The notes: generated by a model not told the origin, from the sequence alone. A DNA stretch of 64,000 nt from Rhodoferax sp. (GCA_031291305.1 JARLJH010000012.1:62001-126000), one strand, 5' to 3'. Shown: positions 27,463 through 36,384, counted from the first letter of the stretch. Numbers and translations are program-made.

Positions 27463-28445
27463 ATGCACCGATGACCCATTGCGCCCTTCTTTCCATGCCA
27501 GCGCTTGATGTGGCCCCGCTTGACCCGGCCCTGGCTGGTTTCCTGGCCCAGGCCGCCGCTCAGGGCAACCCGCCCATGGAAACCCTGCCTGCACCGGTGC
27601 AGCGGCAAATTTACCGTGACATGGCCGATGCACTGGGTCTGCCTGCGCCCGACATTGGCACCGTGACCGAGATCACCATCCCCGGCCCTGCGGGCGCACT
27701 GCGACTGCGCGTCTACCAGCCCCAACAATGTGTGCCTGGCGAGCTTCTGCCTGTCTTGCTGTTCATCCATGGGGGCGGTTTTGTGATTGGGGACATGGAC
27801 ACTCACGACAAAGTCTGCCGCACACTCTGCGCCCAAGCCCACCGACTGGTGTTGGCGTTGGACTACCGGCTGGCCCCGGAACACCCGTTTCCCGCCGCGC
27901 CTGACGACGCTGAGGCCGCCCTGCGCTGGGTACTGGCCAACGCGGCCACGCTGGGTGGCGACCCGAACCACATTGCGCTGGCAGGCGACAGCGCAGGTGC
28001 GCAGCTGGCCTTTGTAGCGGCACGGCGAGTGAAAGCGCCACCAGTGCGTGCACTCGGGTTGATCTACCCGGTGGCCCAGCACAACGACGAGCCGACTCCC
28101 TCGTACCTGGAAAACTGTGACGGCAAGTTCCTCACCGATGGGGTGATGCGCTGGTTCATCGCCTGTTACCTGGGTGGGCAGGCAGCGGCGGTAACCCACC
28201 CGGACTATGCCTTGCTGAAATCAGGCGACTTTGCCAACATGCCACCTACCTGGATAGGCACCATGGGCCATGACCCGCTGCGTGACGATGGCCATGCGCT
28301 GGCACTCAAGCTGGATCAGGCCGGTGTGTCTGTCACCCACCGCCACTATCCCAGCGCTATCCACGCATGCATCCATTTCACCGCTGTCTCACCAGTCGGT
28401 CAGCATGTCATGAATGATCTGGCGCAGTGGCTGAACATGCATTGA
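27459..28445 (+). CDS. Alpha/beta hydrolase, hormone-sensitive-lipase (HSL) family esterase
   Basis: This 328-residue protein has the HSL oxyanion motif FIHGGGFVIGD, the nucleophile elbow ALAGDSAGAQLA (Ser ~180), and the acid/His part in GHDPLRDDG and HYPSAIHACIHF. Such esterases hydrolyse short-chain or aryl esters. As the last gene of the sigma-54-controlled operon it could cleave an ester form of the aromatic alcohol oxidised by the first two enzymes. It overlaps the transporter by 4 bp and is followed by a strong terminator. Confidence 0.88.
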   Translation: MNAPMTHCALLSMPALDVAPLDPALAGFLAQAAAQGNPPMETLPAPVQRQIYRDMADALGLPAPDIGTVTEITIPGPAGALRLRVYQPQQCVPGELLPVLLFIHGGGFVIGDMDTHDKVCRTLCAQAHRLVLALDYRLAPEHPFPAAPDDAEAALRWVLANAATLGGDPNHIALAGDSAGAQLAFVAARRVKAPPVRALGLIYPVAQHNDEPTPSYLENCDGKFLTDGVMRWFIACYLGGQAAAVTHPDYALLKSGDFANMPPTWIGTMGHDPLRDDGHALALKLDQAGVSVTHRHYPSAIHACIHFTAVSPVGQHVMNDLAQWLNMH

Positions 28446-28469
28446 GCCCAGCGCAACAACGTCGTGAAA

Positions 28470-28560
28470 TTTTGAGTATTTGTCAGTGGTAGAAGGGTAA
28501 GCGATAGCACTTCAAAGTGCTTTTAATGGCCAACCTTCATCGAGGGTTGGCCATTTTTTT
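28470..28560 (+). repeat. 90-bp double-hairpin element, copy 1 (left edge of accessory region)
   Basis: This starts TTTTGAGTATTTG and contains the hairpin AGCACTT-ca-AAGTGCT (28506-28521) and then a second, terminator-like hairpin. A diverged direct copy lies at 43115-43204. The two differ at scattered, mostly transition positions, and stem bases change on both sides. The remaining ~245 bp to the NmrA gene (28561-28807) show no gene or recognisable site. Confidence 0.7.
28525..28560 (+). terminator. Rho-independent terminator of the aldehyde dehydrogenase-esterase operon
   Basis: AATGGCCAACC (28525-28535) pairs with GGTTGGCCATT (28545-28555), and a run of seven T closes it at 28560. It lies 80 bp after the esterase stop. 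Confidence 0.85.
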
Positions 28561-28807
28561 ACTACATAAAGAGTAGCTTATTATTCTTTATTCATAATGG
28601 TCTGGAGGCACTTACGGCCTTCTGACTACCGGACGCGCTCCGAAGCCAGGGCGGGGAATAACCGGAAAACCATTGCCACCATTACCCAAGCTAGGAGCGG
28701 GCGCGAGCCGGTCGGAAAATCAGGTCGTACGAGTATCCGACCATCACCGCAGGTCATCAAATGGAAACACGACCCCGCTCGGACTCGACGGGTTCGTTCA
28801 CACCTTC

Positions 28808-29641
28808 TCAGGCCCAGTAGGCCTTGAAGTCCTGCGCGTACTGTTCCAGACGGATCGGTGCCTTCCCGGTGATGCGCTGCACCGCGTCGGTGGTGCGCTC
28901 GGCATATCCAGCCTTGAAAGCACCCAGGATCGCCAACAGGAACTCGGCGTAGTCCGCCGACAGGCCTGCGCCCAGTAGACCCTGGCGCATGGCGTCTTCG
29001 GGAACGTCGGTGTAGCCAATGGTCCGGCCTGCGGCCTTCGACAGGATGGCCGCCACCTGGGTGTGGTCAAACGCCTCGCTGCCGGTCAGGTCATACGACT
29101 GGTTCACGAAGTCGTCGCTGCTCAGCAGCCTGGCGGCCACGGCTGCGATGTCGCGCGTGTCGATGAAGCTGCCCTTCGCAGCCCCCACCGGCAGGAGGAT
29201 CTGACCTTGGGTCTGGATGCCCTGCAGCCAGAAGGTGTGGAAGTTCTGCATGAACCAGTTGGGGCGGATCACGTTCCAGGCCAGACCCGAACGCTCCAGG
29301 TGCAACTCGGCGCGGCGCAATGGAATGCTGTCGTCGGCGTTGGCACCCATGGCGGACATCAGCACCACCTTGCGCACACCGGCGGACTTGGCGGCCTCGA
29401 TGGCGGGGATCAGCAACTCGTGATGGTTGGGATATCCGGAAGGTACCAACAGGAAGAACTGGTCGGCGCCGGCCAGGGCTTCGGCCAGGCCTTCGCCGGT
29501 GGCGAGGTTGAGGTGAACCTCGCCGGCTTGGGCGGGGGCGCGGCTGGTGGCGCGGCGTACCGTCTGGCCCTGGGCGGCGAGCAGGTCAACGAGGGGGGAA
29601 CCGTTCTGGCCATTGGCGCCGGTCACGAGGGTGGTGGTCAT
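28808..29641 (-). CDS. NmrA-like NAD(P)-binding protein (quinone-oxidoreductase-type SDR)
   Basis: This 277-residue atypical SDR starts with the dinucleotide motif LVTGANGQNGSPLVDLL and shows VVLMSAMGANADDS and IRPNWFMQNF, as in NmrA/QOR2/azoreductase-like proteins. The start at 29641 is supported by AGGAG upstream, although the frame runs further to 29743. It is divergent from an AraC regulator at 29743, a common pairing in which the regulator controls the oxidoreductase. It is the first gene inside the accessory region. Confidence 0.88.
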   Translation of the reverse strand: MTTTLVTGANGQNGSPLVDLLAAQGQTVRRATSRAPAQAGEVHLNLATGEGLAEALAGADQFFLLVPSGYPNHHELLIPAIEAAKSAGVRKVVLMSAMGANADDSIPLRRAELHLERSGLAWNVIRPNWFMQNFHTFWLQGIQTQGQILLPVGAAKGSFIDTRDIAAVAARLLSSDDFVNQSYDLTGSEAFDHTQVAAILSKAAGRTIGYTDVPEDAMRQGLLGAGLSADYAEFLLAILGAFKAGYAERTTDAVQRITGKAPIRLEQYAQDFKAYWA

Positions 29642-29742
29642 GCATAACTCCTGTTTGTGGTTGGAAAGGCCTCCAGTGTGCATCGCTATCAACAAAACTT
29701 GAATGCATGAAATTCCACTATTTATATCCAATCGTCCATACA

Positions 29743-30741
29743 ATGGAGATTATGGACATACTCTCAGACATTCTCCATGTCGCCGGACTGCGCCGCCGCC
29801 TGCTCGACCTGCACGCGCTCATGCCCGGGACGGCGCTGCGCTTTCCCTGCGACCGCAGCTTCGGCCTGCACGCGGTCACGCGCGGCCACGCCTTCGTGCA
29901 CGCACCCAACCTGGACGAGCCTCTGGAACTGCAGGCCGGCGACCTGGTGCTGATGGCGCGAGGCTGTGTGCACCAGCTGTCGCTGGACCGCACAACGCCC
30001 ACGCACAGCACCACCATGTCGATCGCACCATTCGCAGGCGCTTGTCTGGCAGACGGAGCACCACACTCTATGGCCGGGGCCGACGACAACCCGCCCATTC
30101 AGGCCGTCGCGCAAATCATCAGTGCGGCCTACCAGTTCTGGCACGCCCCACTGCATCCCTTCCTGCGCAGTCTGCCGCCGTGGTTCGTGGTGCGCGGCCA
30201 CTCTCTGCCCCCGCTCTCCGCCCTGCCGCTGACCATCGGCCTGCTCGACCGCGAGCTGGGCGACGAAGGACTGGGTGCCTCCTCGGCCACCCTGGGCCTG
30301 CTTGACGCACTGTTCGCCTTTGCCCTGCGCGAGATTGCACAGCGCCAAAACCCTGGTGCACCGGGCTTGCACCACGCCATCGCCGACCACCCGATTCGCC
30401 AGGTGCTCACACTCATGCACGGCAACCTTGGCCACAACTGGACACTCGAAGAACTGGGCCAGCAGGCCGGCCTGTCGCGCTCGGCGCTGGCCGAGCGCTT
30501 TCGCAGCGCCATGGGTGACACGCCGCTGAACCACCTGCGCTCCCTGCGCATGCAGAAGGCTATGCAGTTGCTGGCCGACACCCGGCAGTCGCTGGAACAG
30601 ATCGCGCAGGCGGTGGGCTACCAGGATGCCTTCGGTTTTTCCAAGGTGTTCAAGCGCACCACCGGCCAGTCGCCGCGCCAGTTCCGTGAGCAAGACGCTG
30701 CGGACCGACAGAGCCCGTACCGGGCCAAGGAGGCCTCCTGA
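29743..30741 (+). CDS. AraC-family regulator with cupin N-terminal domain
   Basis: This protein has about 332 residues. The N-terminal half is a cupin_6-type sensor domain (RFPCDRSFGLHAVTRGHAFV, ELQAGDLVLMARGCVHQL). The C-terminal double HTH has NWTLEELGQQAGLSRSALAERF and the AraC signature YQDAFGFSKVFKRTTGQSPRQFR. It probably controls the divergent NmrA gene. The start is uncertain among 29707, 29743 and 29752; 29743 gives the usual length but has no strong ribosome-binding site. Confidence 0.88.
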   Translation: MEIMDILSDILHVAGLRRRLLDLHALMPGTALRFPCDRSFGLHAVTRGHAFVHAPNLDEPLELQAGDLVLMARGCVHQLSLDRTTPTHSTTMSIAPFAGACLADGAPHSMAGADDNPPIQAVAQIISAAYQFWHAPLHPFLRSLPPWFVVRGHSLPPLSALPLTIGLLDRELGDEGLGASSATLGLLDALFAFALREIAQRQNPGAPGLHHAIADHPIRQVLTLMHGNLGHNWTLEELGQQAGLSRSALAERFRSAMGDTPLNHLRSLRMQKAMQLLADTRQSLEQIAQAVGYQDAFGFSKVFKRTTGQSPRQFREQDAADRQSPYRAKEAS

Positions 30742-30748
30742 ATTCGGC

Positions 30749-30793
30749 GCCGGGCCACCCCAAGCTGAATTCGCGCCCCCTTGGGGGGCGGCG
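30749..30793 (-). repeat. CCCCCAAGGGGG-type dispersed repeat, second copy
   Basis: On the minus strand this contains CCCCCCAAGGGGGCGC followed by GTGGCCCGGC, matching the element at 2358-2435. It lies between the convergent AraC and metallo-hydrolase genes. Confidence 0.55.
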
Positions 30794-30811
30794 AACCATC
30801 TGTACGGGGAA

Positions 30812-31675
30812 TTACGAAGGCTTCGCGGCGTTAGCGGCAGCCCACAGGGAGCCCGGATTAACCCGATCCGGGTAAAGCTCAAGCATAGCGTCATAGAGGT
30901 CGCGCGCGCTCGCCGCCGATTGCGCCGATTTGTTGAAATCGAGGAGGTATCTCCGGGTTTCCTCGATGTGTCTCGGGTCGCTATCGGGATCGAGTACACC
31001 GTGTCCAGCAACTACCGCACGGGGATGCAGCGATTCGACCTTGTCGAGTGCTGCGAGCCATTCTTCACGGGCGGCCGCATCACATTCCGCCAGATAGGGG
31101 TGCGTGTTGTTATAGACACAGTCGCCGGAGACGACGAGATCGATCGAAGGAACATGAAGACAAGTCGTGCTGACCGTATCGGTGTGTCCAAGTTGCACAA
31201 CCACCAATTTTTGCCCTTCGAGTTCCAGCTCGTTGCCCTCCAGAACATCGGGGACAACGAGTTCTTTTGGAATCAGGCCGGGGAACCGCGTTTCCCAGAA
31301 GGTCTTGATGAAATCGGGATCGACCTGCTTGCGGATACCTTCGGCGATAGCTGGAGTGGCGACCGCCTTGGCATTCGGGAACCGGTCAAGCAACAGCTTC
31401 AGGCCGAAGAAATGGTCCCCGTGGGCATGCGTCACATAGATCGTGGTGAGATTCTTGCCGCTCTCGGCAACCCAATCCACCAGTTCCTTCGACTGTTCCT
31501 CAGAGAGGAAGGTGTCGACGAGGACGGCATCCCGCTCACCATATATCAGGGTCACCGTATTGGTCACCCAGGCCAGTGCCTCTTTCCCCGGCGGAAGTCC
31601 CTGGGTTGAACTTCCGCGTTTCTTTGTCAGCAGCTTCCATTTCAGAGGAGCGTAGGCGATGTTTGTCGAGGTCAT
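30812..31675 (-). CDS. Metallo-beta-lactamase-fold hydrolase
   Basis: This 287-residue protein without a signal peptide has the zinc motif YVTHAHGDHFFGLKLL (about residues 80-95), LGHTDTVST, VVSGDCVYNN and VVAGHGV, the classical MBL ligands in order. Related proteins include lactonases and thioesterases; the substrate is unknown. It is the last gene of the minus-strand set 30812-36139, with 12 bp to the tautomerase gene upstream, and is therefore probably under HxlR control. Confidence 0.85.
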   Translation of the reverse strand: MTSTNIAYAPLKWKLLTKKRGSSTQGLPPGKEALAWVTNTVTLIYGERDAVLVDTFLSEEQSKELVDWVAESGKNLTTIYVTHAHGDHFFGLKLLLDRFPNAKAVATPAIAEGIRKQVDPDFIKTFWETRFPGLIPKELVVPDVLEGNELELEGQKLVVVQLGHTDTVSTTCLHVPSIDLVVSGDCVYNNTHPYLAECDAAAREEWLAALDKVESLHPRAVVAGHGVLDPDSDPRHIEETRRYLLDFNKSAQSAASARDLYDAMLELYPDRVNPGSLWAAANAAKPS

Positions 31676-31687
31676 GATCTGTCCTTT

Positions 31688-32101
31688 TTACTTGTTTACC
31701 CAAGGCATGGAGAGGTCGATGTCTGAGACCAGCTTTCCAGCCCCGAAACTCATGTTCTCCAAGGGAATGGCATACATCATCAAGGTGACATCGTCCTGGC
31801 TGACGCCAACTTTTTCTACTGCGTATCGGGTGACCAACTCCCCAAGCTTGCGTTTCTGCTCCACCGTCCTGCTCGTGCCGAACGTCACCGTTACGATCAT
31901 GCGTTTGTCGGATCGCTTCAAGTTGGGAAAAGTCGGATGGATGAAGAGTTCATCGTCCTTGTACTCACTGATGATGACGAAACGGTCATCCATGGGCGAA
32001 TTCATGGCTTCATGAAGTGCGAGATTCAAGGCATCCGCCAGAGCCCGCTTCTCTTCGCTTGAGAACTTTTGAGCCGGAATGTGGGCGTGAAATATTGGCA
32101 T
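31688..32101 (-). CDS. Tautomerase-superfamily protein
   Basis: This 137-residue protein starts MPIFHAHIPAQKFS, giving the N-terminal Pro that serves as catalytic base in 4-oxalocrotonate tautomerase-like enzymes. The internal RMIVTVTFGTSRTVEQKRKL matches the tautomerase_2 group of ~130 residues. It may isomerise an enol/keto intermediate. Cotranscribed with its neighbours. Confidence 0.83.
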   Translation of the reverse strand: MPIFHAHIPAQKFSSEEKRALADALNLALHEAMNSPMDDRFVIISEYKDDELFIHPTFPNLKRSDKRMIVTVTFGTSRTVEQKRKLGELVTRYAVEKVGVSQDDVTLMMYAIPLENMSFGAGKLVSDIDLSMPWVNK

Positions 32102-32124
32102 GAGTGTTTCCTCGGTTGTGTTGT

Positions 32125-33021
32125 TCAGGCTAGGTGTTCATTGAACCAGTCCAGCGCGGCGGCACTGGATTGATCGAATTTGGTGATGTACGGATCGAAA
32201 TGGCTGCCGAGGATCGTCACGAGGCGCTTCGGCTCAAGAGCGCGCTCATAGGCGGCCAGTTCGAGATCGGTCAGCGTGATCGTGTCCTGCAGCGCGACGA
32301 TCATCAGCAGCGGCGTGGGAGACACGCGCGCAATCCACGTGCCCGGTTCGTACATGCGCGCGGCGCGTGTCGAGCGCACCGTGACGCTGTTCTCCCAGGC
32401 GCCGTCGGGCACGGGCTGCAGATAGAACTCAATGGCATCCTTGGCGCGGTACGAAGCGGGGACGGCCGGGTCGGCGCTGACGATCGTCTGCCGGCGCGGC
32501 GGCTCGCCGCGTGCTTGCGCGCGCTCGTCCGCCGCGAAGGCATCCTCGATGGCGGCAACGGCGTCGGGCGGAATGCGGCGCAGTCCTTGCTCGAAGCCGC
32601 TGATCGTCGGCACCTGCGCGACGACCGCGCGCAAGCGGCGTTCGGTTGCGCCAAGCACGAGCGCGTGGCCGCCGGCATAGCTCGTGCCCCACAAGCCGAT
32701 ACGCTTCGCGTCGACGACGTCCTGGTGTTCGAGGAAGCTGATCGCGCGCCGCCAATCGGCGATCTGACGCCATGGGTCGATATCCTGGCGCGGCGTGCCG
32801 TCGCTGGCGCCGAAGTTGCGGTGATCGTGCAGGAGGACGACGAAGCCGTTGGACGCGAATTTCTCGGCGAATCGCTCCAGGCCGTGCTCCTTCACGCCGG
32901 CATAGCCATGCGCCATGGTGATGGCGGGATAGGGGCCGGTGCCGCCGGTGGGCACGTAAAGCCAGCCGCGCAGCGTGACGCCGCCCTCGGCTTCGAATGC
33001 GAAATCGGTACGTTGAAACAT
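32125..33021 (-). CDS. Alpha/beta hydrolase (dienelactone-hydrolase-like)
   Basis: This 298-residue protein has PAITMAHGYAGVKEHGLERF, HDHRNFGASDGTPRQDIDPW, the nucleophile elbow GLWGTSYAGGHAL and the C-terminal His in GSHFDPYI. It matches a common group of uncharacterised hydrolases often found beside small oxidoreductases and HxlR or TetR regulators. AAGGAG lies 9 bp before the ATG at 33021. GC is noticeably higher than in flanking genes, so it may have a separate origin. Confidence 0.85.
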   Translation of the reverse strand: MFQRTDFAFEAEGGVTLRGWLYVPTGGTGPYPAITMAHGYAGVKEHGLERFAEKFASNGFVVLLHDHRNFGASDGTPRQDIDPWRQIADWRRAISFLEHQDVVDAKRIGLWGTSYAGGHALVLGATERRLRAVVAQVPTISGFEQGLRRIPPDAVAAIEDAFAADERAQARGEPPRRQTIVSADPAVPASYRAKDAIEFYLQPVPDGAWENSVTVRSTRAARMYEPGTWIARVSPTPLLMIVALQDTITLTDLELAAYERALEPKRLVTILGSHFDPYITKFDQSSAAALDWFNEHLA

Positions 33022-33069
33022 GGAAGTTCTCCTTGTAAAAAGATGTCTGCGATCTTGCTCGACGCCCAG

Positions 33070-33690
33070 TCAATCACCCGGTCGCTCAAGCGTGAAGAGC
33101 TGCCCCGCGTCGATTTCGAAGTAGTCGGCCGGCCCACCGCCACGCAGGATCGGGCGCGCCTGCGCGGTCTGGTAAACGCCGTCCTTGATCAGCTGCCGGT
33201 CAATGTGGATCGCAACTGCTTCGCCCAACACCAGCCACGCCGGTATCGCCGCGCCGCCCTGTACCTCAAGCTGCACGATCTGGGTGACCACGCACTCGAA
33301 CTGCACTGGGCTAGCCGCAACGCGCGATGGCCGCACCTTGGCAGAGGGCAATGTCTCCAGCTTGACCAACTCGAACTCGTCGACGTGCGCTGGCACCGTC
33401 GCCGAGGAGGCGTTCATCGCCTCCGCGAGCTCTCGCGTCACCAGATTCCATACGAACTCGCCGGTGTCACGCGCGTTGGCGAGCGAGTCCTTCGCGCCCA
33501 GCGAGCAAAAGCCGATGATCGGCGGCTGGTAGTTGAACAGGTTGAAGAAGCTGTAGGGCGCAAGGTTGCGCACGCCGTCGTTAGAGACAGTGCTGATCCA
33601 GCCGATCGGTCGCGGAGCGACGATGGCGTTGAGCGGATCGTGACGCAGGGAATGCCCCTGCGCCGGTTCATAGAAATGCCAGTCTGTCAT
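33070..33690 (-). CDS. Flavin-reductase-like FMN-binding protein
   Basis: This 206-residue split-barrel protein has NAIVAPRPIGWISTVSNDG and NLAPYSFFNLFNYQPPIIGF, the FMN-binding start of the flavin reductase-like family (PF01613), and ends in a group-typical tail. It could supply reduced flavin or reduce an aromatic/enone. RBS GAAGAGGTAAAGCT precedes the ATG. Confidence 0.87.
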   Translation of the reverse strand: MTDWHFYEPAQGHSLRHDPLNAIVAPRPIGWISTVSNDGVRNLAPYSFFNLFNYQPPIIGFCSLGAKDSLANARDTGEFVWNLVTRELAEAMNASSATVPAHVDEFELVKLETLPSAKVRPSRVAASPVQFECVVTQIVQLEVQGGAAIPAWLVLGEAVAIHIDRQLIKDGVYQTAQARPILRGGGPADYFEIDAGQLFTLERPGD

Positions 33691-33780
33691 AGCTTTACCT
33701 CTTCAGAGAATGGTGTCGGATCGGAGCCACATGAGCCCCATGCCTGAGAAACGAACGAGACATCCGTTTCAAGTCAATGC

Positions 33781-34191
33781 TTAACTAAAGAAATCCTGAC
33801 CGAGTGTTTCTTCGAGCCGTTCCTTGAGGCCAGACGAGAATTCACGAACGACGGGAAACGGGCTCTGGAAGAGCTTGATGTTGTTGATGAGGCCAGACTC
33901 ATTCCGAGTGAGTAGGGTGGCGCCAGCGACCGGCTTGCCAGCGTAGATGCCCTCCCACTCAAGGTAAGTCATTGCACCGTCAACCGTCTCTGCAGTGAAC
34001 GCGATGTGTTCGTACATCGTGCTCGTCGCGGCAAAGAACGCCCCGATGCGTGTCGGGCCGACCACGGTCTTGCTGAGGGGCGAAGCCTGAAGGCTGGCGT
34101 CAGCGGTGAACGACTTCGCGAAGTCGCTCGTTCCTTTCGTCATGACGATTTGCATCCATGCCGTTCCCGGTGGGTTGGTGTCAGTAGTCAT
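33781..34191 (-). CDS. SnoaL/NTF2-like small protein
   Basis: This 136-residue protein shows FAKSFTADASLQASPLSKTV, VGPTRIGAFFAATSTMYEH and LEWEGIYAGKPVAGATLL, consistent with a cone-shaped NTF2-like fold used by small isomerases, cyclases and hydrolases. No catalytic assignment is possible. AGGAGATTGAA precedes the ATG. Confidence 0.72.
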   Translation of the reverse strand: MTTDTNPPGTAWMQIVMTKGTSDFAKSFTADASLQASPLSKTVVGPTRIGAFFAATSTMYEHIAFTAETVDGAMTYLEWEGIYAGKPVAGATLLTRNESGLINNIKLFQSPFPVVREFSSGLKERLEETLGQDFFS

Positions 34192-34253
34192 TTCAATCTC
34201 CTAGGTTAGTGTCAGTAGTCGTTTCAATATTTCAATCGCATGCCTGCATGCTT

Positions 34254-35147
34254 CTACTTCTCAAGGTGCCCGATGAGAAACTCGCCGGCTCTCTGCAGCG
34301 CGTCGTGCGCCTGAGGCAAAGAGGCTGTCTGAATGTGCCAGACGTGCGGCATCTCCGGCCAGACCTCAAGGTGCGACTTGCCGCCCGCCGCGCGCACCTT
34401 TCGGTCAATTTCAAGCGCGTCGTCAAGCAGGACTTCGTCGCTTCCGACATGGATGAGCAGTGGAGGCAAACCGTGCATGTCGGCGAACAGGGGCGAGATG
34501 CGCGGATCCTTCAAATCGTGGTTGCCAGCGTAAGCCTCGACCATCTCCCGCATCGCGCTCGCGCTGACCATTGGGTCGCGTTCGGCCAACTGCGTTAACG
34601 AGGGCAGCGTCAGCGTCAAGTCTGCCAATGGGCTGATGAGTAGCGCGGCTCGCGCGTCCTTGTGGCCCTTCGAGGAGGCGTAGGCAAGAACGTTGAGAGC
34701 CATGCCGCCGCCGCTGGAGTCTCCGGTCACGGCGAACGGCTTGCCAAGCGCACGCACTGCATCGTAGCCGCGAATGGACTCGTCGTAGGACGCCGGGAAG
34801 GGGTGCTCGGGTGCCAAGGAGTGGTCCAGGACGATGACCTGGGACTTTGCCGCGCGGGACAGCTCTCCGAGCATGCCCAGATGCGTGGTCGGAGAGCCCG
34901 CCACCCAGCCACCACCGTGCAAATGGTAGATGACTCGGTCTTTGGACGCGCCGGGAGCCGTAATCGCCGCCGCGGCGACGCCGCCGAGCTCGGTCGGCTC
35001 GACGGTCAGGTCAGCCGCCGGCGGGTTCGCTTGCGAAATTGCCTCCATGCCGACGCGCAGGGTCTCGATGCTGCGTACGGGATGCGCAATGTTGAAAGCG
35101 AACATCTCCTCGATGAGCTTGCGGGCGGAAGATGAATCGTAGGCCAT
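34254..35147 (-). CDS. HSL-family alpha/beta hydrolase (esterase)
   Basis: This 297-residue protein has the HSL motif YHLHGGGWVAGSPTTH, the Ser elbow FAVTGDSSGGGMAL, HVGSDEVLLDDAL (acid) and EVWPEMPHVWHI (His). It is a typical short-chain esterase, different from the HSL esterase at 27459-28445. Its start is 8 bp after the stop of the secreted metallo-hydrolase, so the two are cotranslated. Confidence 0.87.
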   Translation of the reverse strand: MAYDSSSARKLIEEMFAFNIAHPVRSIETLRVGMEAISQANPPAADLTVEPTELGGVAAAAITAPGASKDRVIYHLHGGGWVAGSPTTHLGMLGELSRAAKSQVIVLDHSLAPEHPFPASYDESIRGYDAVRALGKPFAVTGDSSGGGMALNVLAYASSKGHKDARAALLISPLADLTLTLPSLTQLAERDPMVSASAMREMVEAYAGNHDLKDPRISPLFADMHGLPPLLIHVGSDEVLLDDALEIDRKVRAAGGKSHLEVWPEMPHVWHIQTASLPQAHDALQRAGEFLIGHLEK

Positions 35148-35155
35148 GGTTCAGC

Positions 35156-36139
35156 TCACTTCAGGTTTTGGAAGGTTGCCGGCACCCAGTCGTAGCCAAC
35201 GCCAGTGTCGGCCTTGCGAATACGGCCCAGGCCCGGGAACGGCATGTGGGCAGCACCAATCATCGTCTTGTCCGCGGCGAGCTTCACCAGAAGGTCTTCA
35301 CGCGTTTTGACAGCCGCTGCGCTGTCTGAGTCAAAGACGATGCTAACTTCCGGGTGTGGCATCTGGACGGCGGTGACATGAGTAACATCACCCCAGACCA
35401 GCAGCGTCTGCCCCTTCGAGGAAATCATGTAGCCGGTGTGACCTGGCGTATGGCCGGAAATGGGATACGGTGTGATGCCGGAGACGATGTCGTCCATGCC
35501 TGCGTACGGTTTCCACTTGCCTGCAGCAATGTAAGGCGCGGCGGCATCTTGTGCGATTTGGAAGAAGATCTTTGCATCTTCCGGGGCCTTGGCCATGATT
35601 TCCTTCGACAGCCAGAAGTCGGCGTCAGCCTTGTTCATCATCACGGTCGCATTCGGGAAGACGCGTTTCCCGTCTTTGTAGATTCCGCCAACATGGTCGG
35701 CGTGAAGATGGGTCAGCAGCACCAGGTCAACCTGCTCCGGTTTGTAGCCGGAGGCCTTCAGGTTCTGCACGAGCTTGCCCAGCGTGGGGCCGCCCCAATG
35801 GCCGCCTGCCCCCGTATCGATGAGCACGAGCTTGGCGCCGGTGTTGACGAGGAAGCCCTGGACGGTGGCCGAGACATGCTTGGGATCGTTCTGGAAGGAG
35901 CGCGCCAGGAGGGACTGGATGAGCGCCGGATCGCCATGCAGGAGGCTGGCGTCAATGCTGCTGCTGCCGTCCTGGAGAGCGGTGACTTCATAGTCGCCAA
36001 TCATCGTGCGATAGAAGCCCGCAACCTGTTTGTGCTGCATCGGCGCTGCAGCTTGGGCCGGTGCTACAGCGACGACGGTTCCGGCGAATGCTAACGATAC
36101 CGCGAGCACGGTACGCGAAATGATGCTGGAGAGTTTCAT
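35156..36139 (-). CDS. Exported metallo-beta-lactamase-fold hydrolase
   Basis: This 327-residue protein begins with a signal peptide (MKLSSIISRTVLAVSLAFAG, then VAPAQA). The body has LLTHLHADHVGGIY, SGHTPGHTGYM and VWGDVTHVTAVQ, the zinc ligands of the MBL superfamily. It is the first gene of the minus-strand HxlR-linked set, facing the regulator at 36408 across a 268-bp region with two operator-like palindromes. Substrate unknown; lactonase or esterase activity is possible. Confidence 0.86.
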   Translation of the reverse strand: MKLSSIISRTVLAVSLAFAGTVVAVAPAQAAAPMQHKQVAGFYRTMIGDYEVTALQDGSSSIDASLLHGDPALIQSLLARSFQNDPKHVSATVQGFLVNTGAKLVLIDTGAGGHWGGPTLGKLVQNLKASGYKPEQVDLVLLTHLHADHVGGIYKDGKRVFPNATVMMNKADADFWLSKEIMAKAPEDAKIFFQIAQDAAAPYIAAGKWKPYAGMDDIVSGITPYPISGHTPGHTGYMISSKGQTLLVWGDVTHVTAVQMPHPEVSIVFDSDSAAAVKTREDLLVKLAADKTMIGAAHMPFPGLGRIRKADTGVGYDWVPATFQNLK

Positions 36140-36330
36140 AGTGTTTCCTGACTGTTGAATGTGGTTGGATATGGACGTACGTACGAAATGATCTTTAGCG
36201 GAACGCCAGTTCGTCGTGCCATGTCGTTGCCACCACCTCTTCGGCCACCCGCACTACCGAATTGCCGCTGTAACCCGTGATGAAAGCCGCACATGTTCGA
36301 TTCCTCTGTCGATCTGCCAAGACCTCTAAA

Positions 36331-36384
36331 CAACTTGCAATATGCAAGTTGTTGAATAATACCCAAACTAATTGCATAATGCAA
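36331..36384. promoter_or_regulatory. Paired TTGCA-N3-TGCAA operators for the HxlR regulator
   Basis: CAACTTGCA (36331-36339) and TGCAAGTTG (36343-36351) form a perfect 9-bp inverted repeat with spacer ATA. A second site, TTGCA-TAA-TGCAA, lies at 36372-36384. Both share the TTGCA-N3-TGCAA core, and their centres are 37 bp apart, between the divergent hydrolase operon and the regulator gene. Autoregulation plus control of the operon is the simplest reading. Confidence 0.72.

Noticed and set aside
28470-28500. Reading the shared element as the C-terminal codons of a gene (FE-L-VVE then stop)
   Set aside because: In both copies a TGA stands in that frame two codons before FE, so only ~10 codons would be open; a non-coding element is simpler.
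28470-28560. Integron attC sites at the two 90-bp elements
   Set aside because: No GTTRRRY/RYYYAAC core pair is present; the T-run terminator shape does not fit attC.
28597-28827. A 76-residue Arg/Ser-rich frame after the terminator
   Set aside because: No similarity, no start signals, and it runs antisense into the NmrA gene.
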